From positions 205,575-269,574 of the forward strand of contig JALQPE010002409.1 in assembly GCA_030407315.1 (NCBI GenBank): a DNA stretch of 64,000 bases. Direction: 5' to 3'. Position 1 is the first letter of the stretch, and the number at the start of each line of letters is the position of its first letter. The stretch is from Asparagopsis taxiformis. Its lineage: Eukaryota; Rhodophyta; Florideophyceae; Bonnemaisoniales; Bonnemaisoniaceae. A model generated the notes under the pieces. The model was not told where the DNA came from. It searched no databases and saw only the letters and a list, made by a program, of their open reading frames with translations. Position numbers and translations under genes: made by a program. Below are positions 1 to 9,500 of this stretch, piece by piece.

Positions 1-816
1 TTTGTCCAATACACGGCGGGCTGCATCTCGGAGTGCACGCCAGATGTTTGTGGGGATACGTGTACCAATAGGGGCGATTGGTGCGGCAACGTAAAGCTCA
101 CCGTCTTCAGCTAAAATATACACAGAAAGTGCATCCCATCCTGGGGATCTGCCAAATGCAAATGACAGAGGTGAAGCGCCAGCCGTGACAACGCGTAGTC
201 GGAAGCGCTCCGTTGCAGCAGAGTTCTGCGACACGACATCATAGAGACGGAGGCTGCCGTCGGAGGTGAGCAGCATTAGAAATGCATGGGCATGTGGTGA
301 GAAAGCAGCATGTAGCAGACGGAGGGTTGGACGACGTGAAAAGAGAGGGTCGGCGACACGGCGGATTGCAGGAGGAGTTGTGAATGGTTCGATTACACAA
401 ACTGCTGTTGGTGACGTTACAGCAAACATGTCCTGTGCTGGAAGGATTGTCGTGGCGTCATTAGGAATGGCTGGATGTGGTCCGATAGTCAGGGTAGGGG
501 ATGGAGGATTTGATGTGCTTATCAAACGGATTGTTGGAGATTCTGTATCGGATGTGTGGAGAAGAGCGAGGAGATGGGGAGTCAGAGAGGCGAGACGAGT
601 TGGTGCGGGTGGATTGGGTGAGATGGGAGGCAGGGCAGATGAAATGTTGAGGAGATTTGATCGGAAATCGTCCATGTTGATGCGGGAAATCACTGGACGA
701 TACAAAGAGTAACGCCGCTGTACGTTAAATGCGACGCAAAGAGAGTGGGTTGAAGTGTCGTTGCCGAGAATTGCGCGGCGGATCACTGTTCAGAGTTGTG
801 AACTTACGGATGGCAT
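1..816 (-). CDS. Nup88-like nucleoporin, N-terminal part (cut by window edge)
   Basis: The frame is open from 789 down to base 1 and leaves the window still coding. From the ATG at 675 it encodes 225 residues starting MDDFRSNLL. A segment reading HAAFSPHAHAFLMLLTSDG, then LRLYDV and later YILAEDGELYV, resembles the N-terminal beta-propeller of Nup88, a nuclear-pore subunit that anchors Nup214 and helps CRM1 export. The family call is from motif memory. The 5' end is uncertain. An intron of 90 bp (718-807, donor GTAAGT, acceptor ending TACAG) would join a tiny first exon ATG CCA TCC (816-808) in phase to the reading frame; the simpler alternative is a start at ATG 675. It is divergent from the guanylate kinase fusion gene with a short shared upstream region. 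Confidence 0.55.
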
Positions 817-1002
817 CGCATTCTTTGTGGACTCACGCGGCAAACCGGACAGCACAAATTTGTACAAATACAACACGGATCAAAATATGATAACGTAATA
901 CAGCAGTGCCATCGCGAGAATATCTCCCAGTCAGCCCTCCTCCTGCATCTGCCCGTCCGATCTTTTTCCATCTTTGTCTGTCAACGACCTGACCAGATCA
1001 CA

Positions 1003-2580
1003 ATGCAGACAGCAAACCTTTTCATTGTCTCCCAACCTATTCATCTATTCGTTTCACCAAACAAGCTGCCAACATGCCGCAGTAAAACCCCTTTACGACC
1101 CGCACGTCGCCCCCGTTGCTCAGCACCAACTCCGACCCCGTCGCCTCGTCAGACGGACCCGCGCGGTTTTCTAGTCCCTGAAGCTGGTGACGTCGTTGTC
1201 TATAGCGGGCGTTGGGCAGATGAAGATGCGGTTGGACTTGTGCAATCCGTCTTGTACAACGAATCACGATGTACGTACACAGTAGATGTCGCAGAACTCC
1301 GTCGCATAGGTGCAGACATGTTTGCCATACGCAGTTCCTCTCGCAGTTCCAAGCGTTGGTTCGATAGCGCGGAGCTTCGGGTCATCACTAATGCAACGTA
1401 TGTTCCTGAACAGGATGCATATATTGTCACTGGCACAAACGACGGCTACGCTAAAGTCGCCCCACTTGACGACGATGCAAAACGGATTGCAGACGCTGAG
1501 TATCAATCCCTCAAAACGGATATGCTTCGCACAACTCTCTTGGCAGCTGCAGCAGGTACGCTGATATCTGCGGTTGTATTCGGGCCGTCTATTGGGCAGT
1601 CTTTCGCTTATGGGGGTGCTGCATCCGCGTTATATCTCGCGATGCTCCAGGCTAATGTGGATACTATGGGCACTTCCTCCTTTGCTGCTCGACTGCTCGG
1701 TTTAAGATTTGCGCTTCCCGCTTTGCCGTTCATTCTTCTTGCAGCATCGAGCATGTATGCGTATGGCATGTCTGCCTTACTCGGGAGTGTTTCAAAGCCA
1801 CAGACACTGGCCGCTGTTTTGGGTCTTTTGTGCTACAAGGTGCCGTTGCTAGCGCGTACCGCTGGTGAATTTGTGGATGGGCTTGCCGATGTGCAAATGG
1901 GTACAACTGGCATGGTGGGCACTGTTGCATCACTTGCGGCACGCCAGATTAAGAAACAGAGAGATGGAGAAGTGGAGCAAGTTGATGCACCTGCGCCGTC
2001 GCTTTTGTTCGTATTTGCGGGTCCTTCTGGAGTTGGGAAGAGCTCGTTGATACAAAAGCTTTTTGACGACTATCCTTCTCGGTTTGGCTATAGTATTTCA
2101 CATACTACGCGTGCTCCGCGAGAGGGAGAAGAAGATGGGGTTGAGTACAATTTTGTGGATGTGAAGACATTTCAGTCCATGATTCAAAACGATGAGTTTG
2201 TTGAGTATGCAGAGGTGCATGGACAATACTATGGAACGTCGTATGCTTCAATGAAAGATGTTGCATCCAGTGGTCGCGTATGTATATTGGATCTGGATAT
2301 ACATGGGATAGAGGCATTGCGAAATAAGGATGGAACCGATTGGCAACCGCGGTTCTTGTGGATTGCACCGCCTTCTATGTCTGCGCTTGAGGAGCGTCTA
2401 AGGGGTCGTGGTACTGAATCGGAAGAAACCTTGAAGAAGCGGCTAAACACAGCCAAGGAGGAACTTATATATGCTGCAACGAATAACGTTTTCGATCTTA
2501 CCGTTATCAACAAGGATTTGGATGAGGCATACGCTGAAGTTGAAGCGTATGTTGCGCTTCAGATCGGGGAAGACGCATAG
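1003..2580 (+). CDS. Plastid-type fusion: CGL160/AtpI-like membrane domain + guanylate kinase
   Basis: A 525-residue protein. Residues 1-55 are rich in Ser/Pro/Arg/Thr with few acids, like an organelle transit peptide. Residues 60-150 are a beta-rich segment I do not recognise. Residues 175-285 hold three or four hydrophobic helices with the pattern ASALYLAMLQANVDTMG and, later, LGLLCYKVPLLA, resembling the AtpI/UncI-like domain of plant CGL160, a thylakoid assembly factor of CF1CFo ATP synthase. Residues 333-525 are a complete guanylate kinase: P-loop GPSGVGKS at 340-347, then SHTTRAPREGE and YNFV. Guanylate kinase converts GMP and ATP to GDP and ADP. Both halves share one uninterrupted exon, so this is a real ORF fusion unless the genome is misassembled. 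It ends 28 bp from the convergent glycosylase stop. The kinase call is firm; the CGL160 call is moderate. Confidence 0.88.
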   Translation: MQTANLFIVSQPIHLFVSPNKLPTCRSKTPLRPARRPRCSAPTPTPSPRQTDPRGFLVPEAGDVVVYSGRWADEDAVGLVQSVLYNESRCTYTVDVAELRRIGADMFAIRSSSRSSKRWFDSAELRVITNATYVPEQDAYIVTGTNDGYAKVAPLDDDAKRIADAEYQSLKTDMLRTTLLAAAAGTLISAVVFGPSIGQSFAYGGAASALYLAMLQANVDTMGTSSFAARLLGLRFALPALPFILLAASSMYAYGMSALLGSVSKPQTLAAVLGLLCYKVPLLARTAGEFVDGLADVQMGTTGMVGTVASLAARQIKKQRDGEVEQVDAPAPSLLFVFAGPSGVGKSSLIQKLFDDYPSRFGYSISHTTRAPREGEEDGVEYNFVDVKTFQSMIQNDEFVEYAEVHGQYYGTSYASMKDVASSGRVCILDLDIHGIEALRNKDGTDWQPRFLWIAPPSMSALEERLRGRGTESEETLKKRLNTAKEELIYAATNNVFDLTVINKDLDEAYAEVEAYVALQIGEDA

Positions 2581-2608
2581 AGTATGTCTTTGATAAATTT
2601 ATACAAGT

Positions 2609-3400
2609 TTATGAGTGTCCGTCCACTTTTCCAGAGATAAATTGGTGTTCTTCAGCTGTTTCTTTTGATGAAGGTGAATCAACCGCCTTCTCTACTAGTG
2701 GCCAGGGCAGAGTGTCATGAATGTGGTCAGCGAGTCTCTGGAAGGGCTCCAAACGCTGCTGCCAAGACAAACTTGCACGTCCACTAGTAGACGGCATGAC
2801 CCATATCTGTGATGATTCAGCAGCTGCAATACCCCAATCTTTACCGAAACCAGCAGGTCCATATTCTCCCTTGAAACCGGTAAGCAACTTGTTTGCAACA
2901 ATCTTTGATGCTGGACACAAAATACTGGGCGCTATACCCTTTGTCCCTCGTGCCAACCTTTCTGAAAAATCAGCCCTCCATGACGGCCCGCCGGGCTCAC
3001 CGACCTTACTGGCATCACTTCCACAGGTCACGAAGAGATCAATAAAGCCTATTCCAACAGCCTGTGGTAGCTGAGCAAATTTTTCTGGCTTACTGAGATG
3101 TTCTGGCACAAGCCCAGTCTCTCGGAGGAGCGGCCACAAACGGTTTGATTTATGCGAGTATGGCGCACACTGCTCCCAGCTTTTATCAGATGGGTTATAT
3201 CCGACGAAGATGACTCGTAGTGGATGTTCATTTCCAAGATAGCGGGCATAGTCTCGTGACAAAACTTGTTCAGGTGATTCGGGCATGGATTTAGTTTGGA
3301 CTGGAGTTGGAGAAGGCCGGTTTAGTTTTGCGATGCGCGTTCGTTTGCTTCGAAGTTGTTCAAGACGATCTAGCTGATTAAGTGGCTTTCTTTTCGTCAT
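2609..3400 (-). CDS. Mug/TDG-family G:U(T) mismatch DNA glycosylase
   Basis: 263 residues from the ATG at 3400. The frame stays open upstream to an ATG at 3583, adding 61 residues of non-domain-like sequence, so I prefer the inner start, which opens with the basic MTKRKPLNQ. The core has the family-2 uracil-DNA glycosylase signatures: VIFVGYNPS (the G-x-NP motif 1 region) and VMPSTSGRA (motif 2). Between them are the NRLWPLLRETGL helix and GIGFIDLF, also typical. These enzymes remove U or T from G:U and G:T mismatches in base-excision repair. A Lys/Arg-rich N-terminus (KRKP, RSKRTRIAK) may direct it to the nucleus. Convergent with the guanylate kinase fusion and divergent from the RING gene. 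Confidence 0.87.
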   Translation of the reverse strand: MTKRKPLNQLDRLEQLRSKRTRIAKLNRPSPTPVQTKSMPESPEQVLSRDYARYLGNEHPLRVIFVGYNPSDKSWEQCAPYSHKSNRLWPLLRETGLVPEHLSKPEKFAQLPQAVGIGFIDLFVTCGSDASKVGEPGGPSWRADFSERLARGTKGIAPSILCPASKIVANKLLTGFKGEYGPAGFGKDWGIAAAESSQIWVMPSTSGRASLSWQQRLEPFQRLADHIHDTLPWPLVEKAVDSPSSKETAEEHQFISGKVDGHS

Positions 3401-3802
3401 CTGGTAGCTGTGGAGAAGTTTGATGTTGAAAAGAATGTAGAAAACGAATGTAGAACCCTGAAGGGCTCGTCGTGTTACCACAAATAGATGGATGCTTGGT
3501 AAGACTATAGAAGAAGTTGTATCATTGGAGGGTAAGCGCACTGTGGTCTCGGAAAGACTATCGGTGCAGGGGCAGCATGACAAGTTATCTACACACGTAC
3601 AGCATTACGAAATGAAGTTTATGGAAAATTTTGTACAAGGCCCAGTGATGGTCCTGGTCGCTTAACCGGCTTGAGCAGGCAAGTTCGCTTCGAGGCCTTC
3701 CAACCGAAAGCACTATGCTGCTAAAACAAAGCAAGATGACGCGAAATCGATGGTCATTCGCTCCCACTTGAATCAAGTACAGTCCATCCAGTATCAAATA
3801 AG

Positions 3803-4748
3803 ATGAGCGAGTGCAACACGCATCAGCTTAACTTTCATTGTGGCATTTGCTCAAAACGATTGTCTGACGAGGATGCGCTCTTCACAAGCTGCGGTCATTT
3901 CTTCTGCGCAGACAGCAGCAATGGATGCACGCGATTGAAAGTCGGTAACCCGGCTGGAAAATGCGAACAGTGCGGCCAAAACTGCGATGCGGGCAATTTG
4001 GCAAACAGGGCATCCGGGTACGATGAGCGCGTTCAAACATTCATATTCGCAGATATCCCTGCCGAACTACGTAAACTAGCTGAAATGATTGAAGTACGTT
4101 ATCCGCCACTGCTATATTCCATCTATGTACACGATCGCCATCCGTAGCGCTAACAACGGAGTATGCATCGACACTGTCCAGTTCCGAGACCGACACTTTG
4201 AAATCCTCAGCGATAATAGCGCATCATTGGCAACGAGTATACGCAACCTCAAGGCAAAGTATAACAAGGAAATTGACGAGCTGCGAACCCAGAATGAATG
4301 GTACCGGAAACAACTGGAACAACGTCCACTAATCGACCCTGAGGTAATAGTGGTTTCGCCGGAACGGCGCGCAGAGCCGGCACGACGGTACGTAGCGGAG
4401 CGGCAGCCAGGTCGCGAACGCATCCAAAAGCCACTCGGACATCAAAGTTATGCGTCGGCAGCGTTATCACAGGCACGGACGGAACGACATGAAAGTTCCT
4501 TTTTCGCACAACGTCGCACAGCGCAAAGCGGGGGCACCAGTTTTTATTCGGGAGCGATTGGCAAGCGACGGGAGCAACGGGATAGATTGTCGCGGCTGTC
4601 GCATTTTCAGTCGGTACGGTCGGGTGGTAATCATGGTCGCGCGTTGGATGATTGGCAATCGCGCATTTCTACGGTCGCCAGACCATCAGCGACTGCGGAT
4701 CAAATGGACAGAGCTGGACGTCGCGGAGCACGCGTGTTGCGACGGTAG
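3803..4748 (+). CDS. RING-finger protein of the Zip3/HEI10/RNF212 type, two exons
   Basis: The first ORF stops at 4147 and a second one overlaps it; an 88-bp intron resolves this. Donor GTACGT at 4094, branch-like CTAAC near 4151, acceptor CAG ending at 4181. Exon 1 (3803-4093) and exon 2 (4182-4748) join in phase 0 to 285 residues, close to human HEI10 (277). Residues 12-60 form a RING: CGIC, then SCGHFFC, NGC and CEQC. A helical region (about 100-145) with DELRTQNEWYRKQLEQ looks like a coiled coil, followed by an Arg/Ser/Gln-rich tail. RING, coiled coil and disordered basic tail is the layout of the SUMO/ubiquitin ligases that mark meiotic crossovers. The architecture is seen; the meiotic role is inferred. 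Confidence 0.65.
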
Positions 4749-5164
4749 GGGAAGATTCTGGGGGAATTTTGTGTGGAAATGTGTGGTGCGTCTGGTGCGC
4801 ACTGATTTCATACTCTGCAAATCATTGGCCGTTGATGCTCCGTGTCAGTGCCAGTGCCACCGCTGAGGCAGTTGAGCTACTTGGCAAAGCACCAACGGAC
4901 ACTTGTGGGTGTGTGGCAGCGGCCCTAGATTTCATTTCTTCAATCACCCACGACCTCGTCACCGCACTAGGCCTACGCTGCGATGCAACTCGCGCTGCGT
5001 CACTGCCACGCCCGGCGTCACTCATCCTCTTTCGTGGTAAACGATCTCCTTCTACATACCTCTAGTCATTTCATCTAACAATTCTTCCAACTGCCACCAA
5101 ATCTAAGCGCTACCGTAATCTACGTGGGCCCCATCCTCCTCCTATATCCTCCTCTCGCACAGAA
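4749..5164. other. Intergenic, no gene seen
   Basis: Short ORFs here are not protein-like. The last 70 bp are pyrimidine-rich (runs of CCTCCT) and directly precede the ATG at 5165, as expected of a leader or core promoter. Confidence 0.5.
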
Positions 5165-6163
5165 ATGCGACGTCATCGCCCTGTCACTGCATTCACCAGC
5201 GTAGCCGTGTGGCTATCGCACACGCCAGCACAACCGCTGACTCGCCTGCGCATCCGCACGGCATCTCCCGCCTATCGGCGATTTTCACCGCGTTGTATGG
5301 CTAGCAATTACAACGAAGACTTACACAATACCCAAACACACACACGTTCGACATCCGATTACGGTACTACCACTAGGCCGCACACTGCGAGCGCTTCCCC
5401 CAATCCAACGCCAACACCAACACCACCGCCAGACGCCACGATGCCTAATCTACGCGTTGTGCTCGGTGGAATAATCTTGCTCCTTGTCGTCGCACTCGGC
5501 GGCACCGCCGCAGCTTCTGGTGTAGTTAGCGGCGATTCATTCATCGCGTTGGCAAAGTGGTTTCAACAATTGGGTCCATCTGCTGTATTTCTATATGCAT
5601 TGTTGTACTTTGTGTTGGAGTTGGTCGCTGTGCCGGCACTGCCTCTGACATTAGGATCGGGATACCTGTTTGGTGTGCCGCTGGGAACGGTGGCGGTATC
5701 GATTTCTTCCACAGCGGCAGCAGTTGCGGCGTTCTTAATTGCACGATATGGATTGCGCAAGTGGGTGACCAAATTGGCGGCCGGGTATCCGCGATTCCGC
5801 GCGATGGACCGTGCGATCGGGCGTGAGGGGTTCAAGTTTGTGTTTCTACTGCGATTGTCGCCGCTGTTGCCGTTTTCTATATCCAATTATTTGTACGGAC
5901 TGACGTCGGTGCCATTGCAGCAGTATGTGCTCGGGTCGTGGCTGGGTATGCTGCCGGGCACAATTGCGTATGTGAGTGCTGGAGCGGCAGTCAACGCGCT
6001 GACCGATTTGGGCGCGTCCAAAGGCGATGTGAATCCGATACTGGTAGTGATTGGCGTGTTGGCGACTATTGGCGCGGTGGGTACGATTGGGAAACTGGCG
6101 TCGGAAGCGATTAGGTCAGTGGACATGGAGGAAGACGATAGAGCAGTTGGCAGCGACTTGTAA
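5165..6163 (+). CDS. VTT-domain (SNARE-associated/DedA/TVP38-like) membrane protein
   Basis: 332 residues. Residues 1-45 are basic and Ser/Thr/Arg-rich with no acids, like a transit peptide; 46-92 are a Thr/Pro-rich linker. Hydrophobic segments follow at about 97-120, 138-175, 180-195, 225-245, 255-280 and 290-310. The VTT signature spans about 155-275: LPLTLGSGYLFG, the amphipathic GREGFKFVFLLRLSPLLPFS, and GSWLGMLPGTIAYV. Related proteins (TMEM41/VMP1, TVP38, bacterial DedA) act as lipid scramblases or transporters. In algae the closest kin are often of cyanobacterial type; with the leader a plastid envelope site is plausible but not shown. Inner ATGs at residues 45 and 93 are alternative starts. 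Confidence 0.85.
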   Translation: MRRHRPVTAFTSVAVWLSHTPAQPLTRLRIRTASPAYRRFSPRCMASNYNEDLHNTQTHTRSTSDYGTTTRPHTASASPNPTPTPTPPPDATMPNLRVVLGGIILLLVVALGGTAAASGVVSGDSFIALAKWFQQLGPSAVFLYALLYFVLELVAVPALPLTLGSGYLFGVPLGTVAVSISSTAAAVAAFLIARYGLRKWVTKLAAGYPRFRAMDRAIGREGFKFVFLLRLSPLLPFSISNYLYGLTSVPLQQYVLGSWLGMLPGTIAYVSAGAAVNALTDLGASKGDVNPILVVIGVLATIGAVGTIGKLASEAIRSVDMEEDDRAVGSDL

Positions 6164-6570
6164 AGGGAGACAGTACCACAGTGCCAGCTGCGTTAATATA
6201 ATACTACTGTAAGCTGTGCGGGACAGCACGGAAAATAAACGTACCAAAATTGCAATTGTGCAAATGAGAAACTATGAGCGGCAGGAAGGCTGAGACGTAA
6301 GGACACGTGTCTGGCTCGGCGGCGCCCACTCCGAATTCCATGCGCACGGCTCGGCAATGCGCGTTGAGTGCCAAGCGCAATTCCTGAGCCGACCCGAACC
6401 GACCCGTGCCGTGGCGTGGAGAACCATCTTCATGTGTGCAGCGCTACTCACATCTGCACCACTTTGCGAGCAAACCTTTCATCTACCGTGTCCCAACACA
6501 AACTTCGTCTTGCAACTTCTCGCTACCGCAATCCTCTGTCGCTTATGCTCATTGTCTCCCAGCGCTCCAC
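6164..6570. other. Intergenic / 5' region of the armadillo-ankyrin gene
   Basis: Holds an open frame without an ATG that runs into the downstream gene. The first ATG compatible with the splice model is at 6571. No separate gene or RNA seen. Confidence 0.5.
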
Positions 6571-9500
6571 ATGGTCGACTATGCTCCCCCGTGGGATGCC
6601 TTACCGCGTGACTCACTCCACGCTGCTGCACATGAAATGCCACTCTCACAGGTACGAAACCTTGCCGTATACTACCCTATTCTCCCGCCTTCCACTGCGC
6701 TACTTGCAGCCCAGCGTTTGTCCGCTCACTTTGCCCATTTTGGCTCCACCCCGTTCCGCTGATCCTTCCCCAACCGCCCGCGTTGCCTTCCATTCGCGCG
6801 CCTCCCACTGTAACGCATTCCCAATGTCAGCTCCTAACTCGCTTGTTTTCTCGTCCCTCTTGTTCCCAAATTCTTTCCAACAGGTTAAGAAATCTGCCGG
6901 CGCACTCGCCGCTCTGCTTGATGAAAATAAGGACGAGCAAGTCTTGAAAGAGGCTTGTCTCGGTCTTTGTCAGCTCTTCGGCGAGGGCATTCAAAATGAT
7001 CGCATTCAAGCCATTCTAGATGCCAATGTGGTCCCCAAACTTGTTGCGCTTTTACGTCCCTCTAAATCGCGTTCAGTTCCCATTTCCGTCCAGTCTGCAG
7101 CCTTGCAGGTTCTTGGCAATGTCGCTTGCGGTGATGATCGTCAGACCCAAGTGGTCATTGACAGTAATGCCCTCCCTTGCTTGCGCGCCTTACTTTCGTC
7201 CGCTGATCGTAGCATTCGCAAAGAAGTCTGTTGGATTGTCTCCAACATAACCGAGTCTTCGCATCAAGTGCAAGATGTTCTCGACGCCGACATTCTCCCT
7301 CCCTTGTTGAAGCTTCTCGACAACCAAGACGCCGCGTGCCGAGAAGATGCTACCTGGGTGCTCTTCAACCTGTCTAGCAATCGCGATCCCAACCAAATTG
7401 CCTACCTTGCGGAGAAGAACGGTGTCCGTGCGTTATGCAATCTTCTCACTTGCTCCAAGGAGCTAGACGTTTTATGGAAAGGCTGTGGAACCGTTGCTGC
7501 CGTTGCGCTCAAAGGTTTGCGCAATATTTTGATAAGCGGACAGATTGCGGCCGCCTCCGATCCCAATGGGTACAATAAGATGGCGTCACTTGTTGCTGAA
7601 GCGCACGGCGTGGAGCGTATTGAGGCTCTGACGACACATGTTTCTCCGGATGTCCGCAACCGTGCGCGAATACTACTCGAGCGTATGTTCGGAGCCGAGC
7701 CGACCACCGCAGACCTTTCTCCTCCTCTGCCTCCACCTGCCATGACTGGGCTTTCCTCACTTTCTTCTCCTCCGCCGCCTCCCCCGCTCCATAATGGTTG
7801 TTCTTGCGCATACCAACAGCACCAGCACCATCATCATAGCCATCCTGGTCACCACTATCAAACGGGTAGCCTTTATGATGTGGCAAGCAACATGACCGGA
7901 CACAGTGCCTTGAGTTCTGCAGCACAGCTCAACACCACTCTTTCCGTCGAACATGGTCTTCCAAGCCATCTTCACCATGATGCCGACCTTGTCGATGTAC
8001 CGGGGTCAACGTCGGGATCTTCTACAGATTCTGACCCTGAAGACGATGATTCTGACTCTGACTTGATTCCACCACCCCCTGCCCCATGTAGCTGTGTGCT
8101 GTGTACTGACCCTTCACCCCTTGCAGAGCGACGGCCTCGTGGTAGAGGTTCGTCAGATGATTCAGACATGTACAAAAAGGGACAATCAGAAAGCAGGCAT
8201 AGTTCGTCTCAAGAGGCTAGACAAATTTGTAACTTTTGTTCGGGTGGAGGACGGCTTGGTGACGGGAGAGCGGGTCTCGCTGCCAAGCTGGGTCGGGCAG
8301 TTCGTCTAGGCCATCCTCACTGCATTGCCGTTCTACTTTCGAGAATGACGTGGAGTCAACGAGTAGCAGCTACCGAGGCGCCAGCTCTTCTTCACCCAGG
8401 GGGAGGGCCGCCAGATGGTGGTGTTGGCAGTAGTCTTCCTGCCGTAATTTTGGCCGCACAGCTTGGCAAACCCGAATGTTTGGGTTTATTGTTGAGAAGA
8501 TGTAAACCAGATCTAGATATCACGCATGGTAAGAAGAGACTCACCGCACTCGCTTGGGCAGCTCACAAGGGCTATATGAGATGCTGCCAACTTCTCATTG
8601 AATATGGCGCTGACCCTGCTACGAAATGCGGGGATGCCGTAACTGCCCTACACCTGGCTTCTTCCGGAGGAGGTCACTTTGCAATATGCAAATTGTTAAT
8701 AGACCATAAGGCCCCCGTTAGTGCGAGATCAGCAAAGAAGCAAACTCCGCTATGTTTGGCTGCACAGAAAGGCTTCGAGAAGGTTGTTCAGTTGTTATTA
8801 GATCACGGTGCCGATCCTAGTAATGAGGACGAGGGAAAGTACACTCCTCTTCATCTAGCAGCGTCGAACGGTTTCGTGAAATGTGTTGATTTGTTGCTCA
8901 AAGCAGGCGCTCAAGTTGATGCTACGACAAGGAATGGGGTCACACCTTTACATTATGCGGTTCAAGGAGGCCATGCGTCTGCTGTACGACTCCTCATCAA
9001 TGCGAACGCAAAGGTAGATTGCAACCGAAAGCCTTTGTTACTAATCGCTGCAGATGACGGGAACCTGGAAGTAGTACAGATTCTGCTCGACGCCAAACCG
9101 GAAATTGACTGCAAAGCTAATATCAAAGCAACGCTTGACAAGGACATCGAGGTTTCCGACTACTTGACGCCTCTTCACTTGGCATCCTCTAAAGGTCATC
9201 ATGATGTAGTGGAGGTGCTACTAGCTCGCGGGGCCGAAGTTGACGAAGTGACTTCGAAGAGTGGGTGGTCAGCATTGGATTTCGCTGTTCTGAATGGACA
9301 TGCAGACTGTGCTATGGCTCTTCTTCGACGCGGTGCAACAGTTACAGACAATTGCAAAAGTATTGGACGAAACAATTGGACTCTTGTTCAGTATGCTGCA
9401 CACCATGGGGCTAAGGATGTTGTTCGACTCCTAATCCAAAGATTGAAGGAACAACGTATGACTTCAGCTAACAGCCCCCAAGTCAGTAGCAGGGCGACCG

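Noticed and set aside
266..712. Plus-strand ORF of 148 codons
   Set aside because: Antisense shadow of the Nup88-like frame; Arg/Gly-rich composition with no domain.
786..807. 22-bp intron in the Nup88-like gene
   Set aside because: GTAAGT...CAG borders exist, but the splice gives an immediate stop and is far shorter than the other introns; a 90-bp alternative (718-807) keeps the frame.
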